Part shown: one piece after another, positions 1 through 5,283 of the stretch | Numbering within the stretch: the stretch's first letter is position 1 | Layout: every line of letters begins with the position of its first letter | Source of the DNA: Tissierella_B sp964485455 | Lineage (GTDB): Bacteria; Bacillota; Clostridia; Tissierellales; Tissierellaceae | Direction: 5' to 3' | NCBI GenBank assembly: GCA_964485455.1 | Contig: CAZAJU010000124.1 | Span: 1-5,283, forward strand | Length of the DNA: 5,283 nucleotides | Notes under the pieces: generated by a model | The model's database searches: none | Told to the model about the DNA's origin: nothing | The model's input: only the letters and a program-made list of their open reading frames with translations | Program-made: the position numbers and the translations under genes

Positions 1-55
1 TATTTAGTGGAGCCTGTCAACTTGACATGGTGCACTCATAGGTTTAAGGGTTTTA

Positions 56-84
56 TTGACTGGCTGGTCTATTTGTGATAACAT
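56..84 (+). promoter_or_regulatory. Candidate sigma-A promoter of the TetR-antiporter operon
   Basis: The -35 hexamer TTGACT (56-61) matches five of six consensus bases. A 17-bp spacer separates it from TAACAT (79-84), a weaker -10. An overlapping alternative -10 is GATAAC (77-82), preceded by TG at 74-75. Transcription would start near 91. The spacer contains the first of two repeated operator-like elements, so repressor binding here would block RNA polymerase. The position and -35 are convincing; the exact -10 is uncertain. Confidence 0.5.
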
Positions 85-109
85 ATAAAAATGACCGGGT
101 GGTCTAAAT
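57..109 (+). promoter_or_regulatory. Paired operator-like direct repeats, probable TetR-family binding sites
   Basis: Two 18-bp elements, TGACTGGCTGGTCTATTT (57-74) and TGACCGGGTGGTCTAAAT (92-109), agree at 14 of 18 positions and lie 35 bp apart. The second contains the perfect dyad GACC-4 nt-GGTC (93-104); the first has the same dyad with one mismatch. Inverted GACC/GGTC half-sites are common in TetR-family operators. The first copy overlaps the -35 and spacer. The second covers the expected transcription start and untranslated leader. The simplest reading is autorepression by the adjacent TetR protein. That assignment rests on position and symmetry. Confidence 0.55.
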
Positions 110-114
110 TATTT

Positions 115-122
115 GGAGGTGA
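115..122 (+). promoter_or_regulatory. Ribosome binding site that decides a TTG start for the TetR gene
   Basis: GGAGGTGA is a near-perfect Shine-Dalgarno sequence ending 4 nt before an in-frame TTG at 127-129. The in-frame ATG at 91 has no SD and lies at about the predicted transcription start. The TTG is therefore the better supported initiation codon. Confidence 0.7.
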
Positions 123-126
123 AAAT

Positions 127-747
127 TTGAATCGAGAAGAAAAAAACTTGCTAAAACGACAGCAAATTATCATGAGTGCTATGGCAGAGTTTGGAGAAAA
201 TACCTATTCAGAAGCCTCTTTAAATTCTATTTGCAAAAGTGGTAACATATCAAAAGGAATTATTTATCACTATTTTAAAGACAAAGATGATTTGTATTTA
301 GCTTGTGTCACCGAGTGTTTTCATAGGTTAACTTCCCTTTTATATAGTAAAATATCAACTTTTAATAATGTTGAGGATGATATAGAAAAATATATTGATA
401 TACGCCATCAGTTCTTTAAAGAAAATCCTGATTGTAGCAATATATTTTTTTATGCTTTATTGCAGCCACCTAAGCACTTAGTGGAACAAATAAAGGAAAT
501 TAAAGCTGAATTAGATAGATTTAACATCGATTTTTATCAGAAAGTTCTTCAAAATGTGGAACTAAAAAGTGATGTTAGCAGAGAAGAAGCAGTAGAGTTT
601 TTTCTTATGTTTCAAGAATCATTTAACCATTACTTTCAAAATATTGCTTATGGGGATTTTAGAAAATTATTTGATGAGCATGAGCTTAAATTAAGTAAAC
701 TATTAAAAATTATCTTTTATGGAATAGCCAAGGAGGAAAACAAATAA
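127..747 (+). CDS. TetR/AcrR-family transcriptional regulator
   Basis: This is a one-component repressor-type DNA-binding protein of 206 aa when started at TTG 127, a usual TetR length. The N-terminus shows the family's three-helix DNA-binding domain: a helix beginning KRQQIIMSAMAEFGE, then an HTH (about residues 30-50) running into the signature GIIYHYFKDKDDLY (about 45-58). The C-terminal part is helical, with many aromatic residues, as expected for a ligand-binding and dimerisation domain; its ligand cannot be inferred. The alternative ATG at 91 adds 12 residues, MTGWSKLFGGEN, whose codons coincide with an operator-like element, so it is disfavoured. The TAA stop overlaps the antiporter ATG by one base (TAATG), indicating translational coupling. 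The likely targets are its own promoter and hence the antiporter. Confidence 0.92.
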   Translation: MNREEKNLLKRQQIIMSAMAEFGENTYSEASLNSICKSGNISKGIIYHYFKDKDDLYLACVTECFHRLTSLLYSKISTFNNVEDDIEKYIDIRHQFFKENPDCSNIFFYALLQPPKHLVEQIKEIKAELDRFNIDFYQKVLQNVELKSDVSREEAVEFFLMFQESFNHYFQNIAYGDFRKLFDEHELKLSKLLKIIFYGIAKEENK

Positions 748-2012
748 TGATTATATCAGTATCAAAGCTTTTAATAACAATTTCCATAGCATTTTTTATG
801 GGCAAACTCGTATCAAAGGTCAAGCTCCCTGCAATTTTAGGGTGGCTTATAACGGGAATGGTTTTAGGCCCTCATGCCATGGGCTTAATAAGTGACAGTA
901 TCTTAAATACAAGCTGGTATGGAACAATATTAAACATTTTCGAGTGTAGTATGGGTTTTATGATTGGTACAGAGCTTGTATTTAAGGAACTAAAAAAATC
1001 TGGAAAGCAAATCGTTATAACAACTATTATCCAATCTATAGGGACTTTTTTAGTAGTAAGCTTATTTTTTGGATTAATCTTTTATTTCACTGGAACACCT
1101 ATATATATAGCGTTTATCTTTGGAGGAATTGCGCTGGCAACTGCACCTGCTCCTGCTTTATCAATAGTTAAGGAGTTTAAAACAGGTGGCCCAGTGACAA
1201 AGGCTTTAATTCCTATGGCAGTTCTTGATGACATTGTTGCGATTATTGTCTTCTTTAGCATTATAAGTTTTATAGGTGCTGCCAATTCAGGAAAATCATT
1301 ACCACTGCATCTAACACTGGCAATAATGATATTATTGCCAATTGCTATCGGAGTTGTAGTAGGCATATTTGGAGGAAATGTTCTTAAAGAACAACGTTCT
1401 AAAAGTACAACCTTAATAATTACAGTTATGCTTATGTTGTTAGTATCAAGTGTAGGCTTAGTGTTTAATAACTTAATTTTAGAAGAGCCAATGTTGAACT
1501 TTATTCTAATAGGAATGGGTTTTTCTGCTACTTTTGCAAATATGGTATCAGAGGAAAGGTTATTAGAAATAATGAATGGATTTAACCCAATCTTAGAAGT
1601 ATCTATGATTACTGTAATCCTAAATCTAGGAGCACCCCTAGATTATCATTTGATTCTAGGTGCAGGAATTTTTACAGCTACATATATTGTATCAAGGGCT
1701 ATGGGTAAATATTTTGGAGCTTATTTTGGAGCAAAATTGACGGGATTACCGGAAACTGTACAAAAGTATTTAGGCTTTACACTATTGCCACACTCCGGTG
1801 TTTCGCTGGTTTTTACAGGGATTTCGGTTTCAATGATAAATTCATTTGATCCAGCCTCTGCATCAATAATTCAAGGAACCATTGCCGCTGCAGCTGTTAT
1901 TAATGAAATTATTGCAGTTATTATAGCTAAAAGGGCTTTTGAATGGGCAGGAGAATTTGGTAAGAAATCATCAGCAAATATTTCATATGATTTAAGCTTA
2001 GAATCTAATTGA
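747..2012 (+). CDS. CPA2-family cation:proton antiporter (Kef/NapA-like)
   Basis: This 421-aa integral membrane protein is predicted to exchange Na+ or K+ for H+ across the cytoplasmic membrane. It has 11 to 13 hydrophobic segments. Recognisable features are the N-terminal LPAILGWLITGMVLGP (27-42), the unwound-helix-type segment ATAPAPA (131-137), the paired aspartates LDDIVAII (160-167) that match the ion-binding site of this fold, SRAMGKYFGAYFGA (316-329) with Arg317 and Lys321, and LLPHSGVSLVF (346-356). It ends about 20 residues after the last helix, so there is no cytosolic RCK/TrkA-N domain as in full-length KefB/KefC. AGGAGG (731-736) sits 10 nt before the ATG, inside the 3' end of the TetR gene. 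The exported ion is not determinable; the Asp-Asp pair favours electrogenic Na+/H+ exchange by analogy with NapA. Control by the co-transcribed TetR regulator is inferred from the operon. Confidence 0.92.
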   Translation: MIISVSKLLITISIAFFMGKLVSKVKLPAILGWLITGMVLGPHAMGLISDSILNTSWYGTILNIFECSMGFMIGTELVFKELKKSGKQIVITTIIQSIGTFLVVSLFFGLIFYFTGTPIYIAFIFGGIALATAPAPALSIVKEFKTGGPVTKALIPMAVLDDIVAIIVFFSIISFIGAANSGKSLPLHLTLAIMILLPIAIGVVVGIFGGNVLKEQRSKSTTLIITVMLMLLVSSVGLVFNNLILEEPMLNFILIGMGFSATFANMVSEERLLEIMNGFNPILEVSMITVILNLGAPLDYHLILGAGIFTATYIVSRAMGKYFGAYFGAKLTGLPETVQKYLGFTLLPHSGVSLVFTGISVSMINSFDPASASIIQGTIAAAAVINEIIAVIIAKRAFEWAGEFGKKSSANISYDLSLESN

Positions 2013-2060
2013 ATGTGTTTTAACCTTAATTATATTATTACATCCAACAAGTGAAACTTC

Positions 2061-2088
2061 TTGAAGCAGAGACATGTGTTGATATACA
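2061..2088 (+). promoter_or_regulatory. Candidate promoter for the DUF1653 gene
   Basis: TTGAAG (2061-2066) and TATACA (2083-2088) are separated by 16 bp. The -10 is preceded by TG plus one base (2080-2082), an extended -10 arrangement. Transcription would start near 2095, about 87 nt before the ATG. No convincing terminator for the antiporter lies between 2013 and 2060, so read-through from the upstream operon is also possible. Confidence 0.4.
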
Positions 2089-2181
2089 ATGAAAAGAAAA
2101 GATTGAATATCCTATCAATACATAGAGAAAAAGTTTATGAAAGTGAATATATTTTTATCTATGCTTAAAGGAGTGAAGAAT

Positions 2182-2406
2182 ATGGGCAATAAAGGTACTA
2201 TAAAAACAGGAAAGAAATACCGGCACTTTAAAGGGAAAGAGTATTTTGTACTTTACTTAGCAAAGCACTCTGAAACCTTAGAGGACCTTGTTGTATATCA
2301 AGCTTTATATGGAGAGAGAGGTATCTGGGTTAGACCATTGTCAATGTTTTTGGAACAAGTAGAAGTAGATGGAAAGTTAGTTAATAGGTTTGAAGAGTGC
2401 GAGTAA
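2182..2406 (+). CDS. DUF1653 domain protein (small, uncharacterised)
   Basis: This is a 74-aa cytosolic protein made almost entirely of a DUF1653 domain. The diagnostic run is GKKYRHFKGKEYFVLYLAKH, followed by SETLEDLVVYQALYGERG and then WVRPLSMFLEQVEVDGK. Family members are small single-domain proteins or are fused to other enzymes; no biochemical role is established. The start chosen is ATG 2182, because AGGAG (2169-2173) lies 8 nt upstream. In-frame ATGs at 2137 and 2161 would add 15 or 7 poorly conserved residues (MKVNIFLSMLKGVKN) and lack a good SD. The gene ends 110 nt before the next start, with no clear terminator. Neighbours do not suggest a function. Confidence 0.88.
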   Translation: MGNKGTIKTGKKYRHFKGKEYFVLYLAKHSETLEDLVVYQALYGERGIWVRPLSMFLEQVEVDGKLVNRFEECE

Positions 2407-2472
2407 TTAAATAACAACCACAAGAAAAAACTTATTGCTAAAACGTGTATACAAAAATGTACCAACATTGGG

Positions 2473-2489
2473 TGTTAAAATAATAATTT
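2473..2489 (+). promoter_or_regulatory. Candidate extended -10 promoter with PerR-box-like overlap, upstream of the peroxiredoxin remnant and yaaA
   Basis: TG (2473-2474), one base, then TAAAAT (2476-2481) forms an extended -10 element with five of six consensus bases; there is no good -35. The 15-mer TTAAAATAATAATTT (2475-2489) overlaps it. Compared with the PerR consensus TTAnAATnATTnTAA, its left half is a full match and its right half matches three of six informative bases. The sequence is AT-rich, so chance matches are common and the operator reading is tentative. Transcription would start near 2488, shortly before the AGGAGG at 2504. Confidence 0.35.
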
Positions 2490-2516
2490 CTTTTAATATT
2501 AACAGGAGGACGGATA

Positions 2517-2660
2517 ATGTTTGATATAGGAGCAAAAACATCAGAATTTTGTTTGTTAGATCAGAATAAACTCCAATTTGTATTGCTTTCCGATTATGAA
2601 TTTACTTGCATACAGTTAGCTGAGAATTTGGCATATATGCTAGGGGATTATAAGATATGA
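2517..2660 (+). CDS. 47-aa ORF, probable truncated Bcp/AhpC-type peroxiredoxin N-terminus
   Basis: The ORF MFDIGAKTSEFCLLDQNK... has an excellent SD (AGGAGG, 2504-2509, 7 nt from the ATG), so it is probably translated. Its first 27 residues closely resemble the start of Bcp-type thiol peroxidases (pattern: hydrophobic, D/E, IG, K, P/S, D/E, F, LxDQ, then LSDY). The resemblance stops after LSDYE. The usual continuation with the catalytic PKDxTPGCT segment is absent in all three forward frames. The remaining 20 residues contain a single Cys31 in FTCIQLAENLAYML, which could be a deletion junction with the post-catalytic helix, but this is speculative. It cannot be a working peroxiredoxin. The TGA overlaps the yaaA ATG as ATGA, so its translation may now feed ribosomes into yaaA. 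Alternatively it is an unrelated small protein with a chance similarity. Confidence 0.6.
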   Translation: MFDIGAKTSEFCLLDQNKLQFVLLSDYEFTCIQLAENLAYMLGDYKI

Positions 2661-3400
2661 AGATTATTATATCTCCAGCTAAGAAGATGAAGGTGGATAC
2701 GGATTCCTTTGAGGTTAGAGGAATACCTGAATTTATTGACCATACTATAATTTTGATGCGTAAAATACAATCCTTGTCATTGTCAGAGGCAAAAGCCTTG
2801 TGGAAATGCAATGACAAATTAGCAGAGTTAAACTATGAGCGATATAAAAATATGGATTTAGCCCGTAGTTTAACACCAGCTATCATAGCCTATGAAGGGT
2901 TGCAGTTTCAGCGTATGGCACCAGGAGTCTTTACTAAAGATGCTCTTTCCTATATATCAGACCATTTGCGTATTCTATCTGGATTCTATGGAATATTGAA
3001 GCCCTTTGACGGGGTAACACCATACAGGTTGGAAATGCAAGCAAAGCTATCTGTGAATGGGTTTAAGGATTTATATAGTTTCTGGGGAGACTCTTTGTAT
3101 CAGTGTCTAGCGGATGATGACCGGATAATCATTAACTTGGCTTCAAAGGAATACTCCCAATGCATTGAGAAGTATATAACATCAAAGGATAGATTTATAA
3201 CAATTGAGTTTGGGGAGCTCGTGGGTGGGAAAGTGAATCAAAAGGGAACTTTAGCCAAAATGGCTCGAGGTGGAATGGTGCGGTTTATGGCAGAGAATAA
3301 CATTTCTGACCTGAATGGAATCAAGGATTTCCATGAACTTGGGTTTACTTATTCCGAGGATCTTTCCAATCATGAGAAATACGTATTCGTAAAAGGGTAG
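2657..3400 (+). CDS. yaaA: YaaA family peroxide stress protein (DUF328/UPF0246)
   Basis: This 247-aa cytosolic protein is the usual family length (E. coli YaaA is about 258 aa). In E. coli the protein is induced by peroxide and lowers intracellular unincorporated iron, limiting Fenton damage; its structure contains a DNA-binding fold. Family hallmarks are all present: MKIIISPAKKM at the N-terminus, AYEGLQF (78-84), LSGFYGILKPFDGVTPYRLE (107-126), NLASKEY (160-166), KGTLAKMARGGMVRFMAEN (196-214), and a C-terminal GFTYSEDLSNHEKYVFVK. It appears intact. AGGGGA (2642-2647) lies 9 nt before the ATG, inside the preceding 47-aa ORF, and the genes overlap by ATGA, so they should share a transcript and may be translationally coupled. 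A strong stem-loop lies about 75 nt downstream. Confidence 0.95.
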   Translation: MKIIISPAKKMKVDTDSFEVRGIPEFIDHTIILMRKIQSLSLSEAKALWKCNDKLAELNYERYKNMDLARSLTPAIIAYEGLQFQRMAPGVFTKDALSYISDHLRILSGFYGILKPFDGVTPYRLEMQAKLSVNGFKDLYSFWGDSLYQCLADDDRIIINLASKEYSQCIEKYITSKDRFITIEFGELVGGKVNQKGTLAKMARGGMVRFMAENNISDLNGIKDFHELGFTYSEDLSNHEKYVFVKG

Positions 3401-3475
3401 GTAATTTTAAAGATGTTAGCAACAGTACAGGGTAGTCAGGATTACGGAATCATTCATCAAGCATATGATATTTGC

Positions 3476-3522
3476 ATTAGTGAATAAGGCATCTGCATTT
3501 TTCAGATGCTTTATTCACTGAT
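3476..3522. terminator. Bidirectional intrinsic terminator between yaaA and the convergent peptide gene
   Basis: A 17-nt arm (3479-3495, AGTGAATAAGGCATCTG) pairs with 3503-3519 (CAGATGCTTTATTCACT) through 16 Watson-Crick pairs and one G-U, around a 7-nt loop. Three more pairs extend it outward (3476-3478 with 3520-3522). The core GCATCTG/CAGATGC hairpin is flanked by AATAA on the left and TTTATT on the right, so each strand reads as a GC-containing hairpin followed by a short U-rich run. It lies between convergent genes and can serve yaaA on + and the double-glycine peptide gene on -. Neither side has a long uninterrupted T tract. Confidence 0.75.
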
Positions 3523-3541
3523 AAGTTCCTATAAGGCATTA

Positions 3542-3847
3542 CTAATGGTGTTCTGTAAAACTCTCCCCTACACCAGTGAAACAACCCTTACCACAGGATA
3601 CTGTATAATATTGTCTATCAGTATATTTATCAACAACTTCTTTGTCTGTCTTAGTTATTTTAAGATGGCCACAAGCACATGGGATGCATGGTGCAAATAG
3701 TCCCCAGCAAGTTCCTCTATCATAACTTCCTCTACACGAATCCCAAAGCGTAAATCCTCCTGTTACCTGCTCTAACTGTTCATCTGATACTATGTTTTCT
3801 TTTGCTAGATTTTCATTTTGTTCGTAATTTTTATTACTATCTTTCAT
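3542..3847 (-). CDS. Double-glycine leader, cysteine-rich peptide (putative bacteriocin/RiPP precursor)
   Basis: The 101-aa product splits into a hydrophilic 31-residue leader ending SDEQLEQVTGG and a 70-residue core starting FTLWDSC. The leader fits the double-glycine consensus: Leu at -7, Val at -4, Gly at -2 and -1, acidic residues before. Such leaders are cut by peptidase-C39-containing ABC exporters. The core has seven cysteines (full-length positions 38, 47, 54, 57, 59, 85, 89), including APCIPCACGH and VSCGKGCFTG. This pattern could hold disulfides, thioether links or a metal. The start is ATG 3847 with AAGGGAGG upstream (GGGAGG at 3860-3865, 12-nt spacing); a TTG at 3857-3859 abuts the SD and cannot be used well. 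I do not recognise a named family. No modification enzyme, immunity protein or exporter is visible in the window. It lies 97 nt downstream of the DUF1576 gene on the same strand. Confidence 0.8.
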   Translation of the reverse strand: MKDSNKNYEQNENLAKENIVSDEQLEQVTGGFTLWDSCRGSYDRGTCWGLFAPCIPCACGHLKITKTDKEVVDKYTDRQYYTVSCGKGCFTGVGESFTEHH

Positions 3848-3859
3848 AAATCTAACCAA

Positions 3860-3867
3860 CCTCCCTT
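3860..3867 (-). promoter_or_regulatory. Ribosome binding site of the double-glycine peptide gene
   Basis: On the minus strand AAGGGAGG is a strong Shine-Dalgarno sequence. The first usable in-frame initiation codon is the ATG at 3847-3845, 12 nt further on, a slightly long spacing. The closer TTG (3859-3857) follows with no spacer. No convincing promoter was found in 3866-3944, so transcription may come from the DUF1576 gene upstream. Confidence 0.6.
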
Positions 3868-3944
3868 AAACAAATTTCAATCCACTCTCTTGATTTCACA
3901 TGATTTAAAAAACATATCCTTGTCCTAATAATCATCTTATCATA

Positions 3945-5234
3945 TTATTTAGTTCTTCTAAGAGAATTTAAAATGGGAACTAATATAGCGGCAACTAGAC
4001 CACCTGAAAAGCCATTATTATACAGATTAATCCCACCGTGAAGAGAACCAACATTCATAACCATAGCTATATGAAAAAATCCGGCAAGTATTCCACTTTT
4101 CCAACCATATTCCCCAGCCACAGGGGAAAGCGTTGTCCCGAACAGTGCAGCTAGTAGTGTTCCGGTTGAATTTAACTCCCACTTCATGAGATTGGCTCCT
4201 AAAAATACCCCAGTCATTATGGGAATAACATTTTTGGGATGCTTTCCAAAACCACCAAATCCTGCTACTGTAAATATTCCTCCTATAATAGGTCCATTTA
4301 TAGGTCCATCAACCATAATAACATAAATTATCGAAATTAAGCCTAGGATTCCCATGTTTATAAAGCTTATTCCAAATCCATTTAATAATACAAAATCTTC
4401 GCCCAACTTCCCTTTACGCTCCATAAGCTTAAGTAGTCCTTTAAAAGAACAATTGTTATAATAAAACCCAATTATGATCATTGCAACAAAAAGAATAGTT
4501 AAATAGATGGCAAGGATAGTGTTATATCCTTCTACTATCAGTAGTCTTGTTTCTATTTCCAAATCGAAAGATCTAAAAAACGCCATAAAAATAGTGCCAA
4601 CTATTCCAGCAGTAAAACCAATGTTGTATAAATTAAAACCTTGATGAAAATTAACAAAATGGCTTGCTAATGGTGGAATAAAAAATCCTGTCATAATACC
4701 AATTAAATTACCTGCGATGATTCCTATAATTAGTGGAAGGCCAAAACCATATGTAATCTGGCTAACAAGGGGTGCTAAAGCAGTACCAAATGCAGCCATC
4801 AAGATATATTTATTAAAAGGCTCTTTCTTAAAAAGTGAATACAAATAAACTCCAAGCATGATAGACCAAATATTATAAAGGTTTTTCCCAAAAAGAGCAA
4901 AGCCTCCAACAGTAAATACTGCAGCTATAGTCGGTCCGGACATAATTACACCTTCAAATTTAGCGATTGTAAGAGTTATAATCATTAAAATCCCAGCATT
5001 AAAAAAAGCTGCTCCAATGTTAGCCACAAACATGTAATCTGAAACAAGTACACTAGGTTCAACTAAAATTTTAATTATGCCGCTATAAATTTCTTTAGGG
5101 CTATTAAAAAAAAGTGATGAAAGCATTATTAGTGCGGATAACGTATACATTACTAGGTATTCAGTTCCTTCACTAACTTTAATTACCTCTAGTTCATCCA
5201 TTACTTCAGTTGCAGATTTAACTTTTGATTGCAT
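3945..5234 (-). CDS. DUF1576 family multipass membrane protein, function unknown
   Basis: This 429-aa protein has a short polar N-terminus (about 25 residues) followed by roughly ten or more hydrophobic segments. It is built as two homologous halves. FNAGILMIIT (78-87), FTVGGFALFGK (107-117), FGTALAPLVS (149-158) and HQGFNLYNIGFTAGIV (197-212) recur as FINMGILGLIS (291-301), FTVAGFGGFGK (321-331), FGTTLSPVAG (365-374) and HGGINLYNNGFSGGLV (399-414). The buried glycines, two histidines and NLYN motifs are conserved in both halves and suggest a pseudo-twofold channel or transporter, but no substrate is known for the family. The start is ATG 5234 with GGAGAG 8 nt upstream. No clear hairpin terminator follows the TAA before the double-glycine peptide gene 97 nt downstream, so a joint transcript is possible. 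Assignment to DUF1576 is from recalled family motifs. Confidence 0.87.
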   Translation of the reverse strand: MQSKVKSATEVMDELEVIKVSEGTEYLVMYTLSALIMLSSLFFNSPKEIYSGIIKILVEPSVLVSDYMFVANIGAAFFNAGILMIITLTIAKFEGVIMSGPTIAAVFTVGGFALFGKNLYNIWSIMLGVYLYSLFKKEPFNKYILMAAFGTALAPLVSQITYGFGLPLIIGIIAGNLIGIMTGFFIPPLASHFVNFHQGFNLYNIGFTAGIVGTIFMAFFRSFDLEIETRLLIVEGYNTILAIYLTILFVAMIIIGFYYNNCSFKGLLKLMERKGKLGEDFVLLNGFGISFINMGILGLISIIYVIMVDGPINGPIIGGIFTVAGFGGFGKHPKNVIPIMTGVFLGANLMKWELNSTGTLLAALFGTTLSPVAGEYGWKSGILAGFFHIAMVMNVGSLHGGINLYNNGFSGGLVAAILVPILNSLRRTK

Positions 5235-5242
5235 GTAGTCAG

Positions 5243-5266
5243 CTCTCCGTTCTATTAACTATAGTA
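5243..5266 (-). promoter_or_regulatory. Ribosome binding site and possible -10 of the DUF1576 gene
   Basis: On the minus strand GGAGAG (5243-5248) lies 8 nt before ATG 5234. TACTAT (5261-5266) is a plausible -10, five of six consensus bases. Its -35 would fall just outside the window, so the promoter cannot be confirmed. Confidence 0.35.
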
Positions 5267-5283
5267 ATTTTCACTTTTATAAA

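Noticed and set aside
1082..1366. 94-codon minus-strand open frame inside the antiporter gene
   Set aside because: It lies wholly within a well-supported membrane protein gene, has no SD, and its translation resembles no family; it is an antisense shadow.
2049..2064. Small inverted repeat (AAGTGAAACTT) after the antiporter gene as a terminator
   Set aside because: The stem is only four base pairs and no T run follows it.
2456..2471. AATGT/ACATT and CCAA/TTGG inverted repeats upstream of the peroxiredoxin remnant as an operator
   Set aside because: The arms are four or five bases long, imperfect, and match no operator I can name.
2602..2817. 71-codon minus-strand open frame over the 47-aa ORF and the 5' end of yaaA
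   Set aside because: It overlaps confidently identified yaaA codons and shows no recognisable protein features.
3413..3487. 24-aa plus-strand ORF (MLATVQGSQDYGIIHQAYD...) after yaaA
   Set aside because: There is no SD before its ATG, its stop codon falls inside the terminator stem, and no family resemblance could be supported. A decayed gene end cannot be excluded.
3506..3700. 64-codon plus-strand open frame opposite the cysteine-rich peptide
   Set aside because: It begins inside the terminator stem and is antisense to a gene with a good SD and a clear leader peptide.
3923..3947. AATAAT/ATTATT inverted repeat just after the DUF1576 stop as a terminator
   Set aside because: The stem is six A-T pairs with an 11-nt loop and no U tract; too weak to call.

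Overview
The window looks like chromosomal DNA from a low-GC Gram-positive bacterium, most likely a Clostridia member. The evidence is the AT-rich sequence and codon use, strong AGGAGG-type ribosome binding sites, short intergenic gaps and the protein families present. The species cannot be named from the sequence alone.

Left block (+ strand, about 56-2012): a TetR-family regulator is followed, with a 1-nt stop/start overlap, by a CPA2-type cation:proton antiporter. The promoter carries two copies of an 18-bp element with TetR-operator character. This suggests an autoregulated two-gene operon in which the regulator controls antiporter expression. The regulator probably starts at a TTG codon (127) just after a strong SD, not at the upstream ATG (91).

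Middle block (+ strand, about 2061-3522): a DUF1653 protein with its own likely promoter comes first. Next is a 47-aa ORF that looks like the N-terminus of a Bcp-type peroxiredoxin cut short, overlapping by ATGA the start of yaaA, the peroxide-stress protein. A weak PerR-box-like sequence lies over the candidate extended -10 element in front of this pair. A long stem-loop after yaaA probably terminates transcription from both directions.

Right block (- strand, 5234-3542): a large membrane protein of the uncharacterised DUF1576 family, with a clear internal duplication, lies upstream of a 101-aa peptide. That peptide has a textbook double-glycine leader and a 70-residue core with seven cysteines. 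It is a candidate secreted bacteriocin or RiPP precursor with no recognisable maturation or export gene in the window. It is the most likely source of something undescribed here.

Stretches without a gene: 1-126 holds the regulator's control region, 2013-2181 a candidate promoter, 2407-2516 a candidate promoter with a possible PerR site, 3401-3541 the terminator, 3848-3944 only the SD of the peptide gene, and 5235-5283 the SD and part of a promoter. No tRNA, rRNA, CRISPR array, insertion sequence or known riboswitch was seen.
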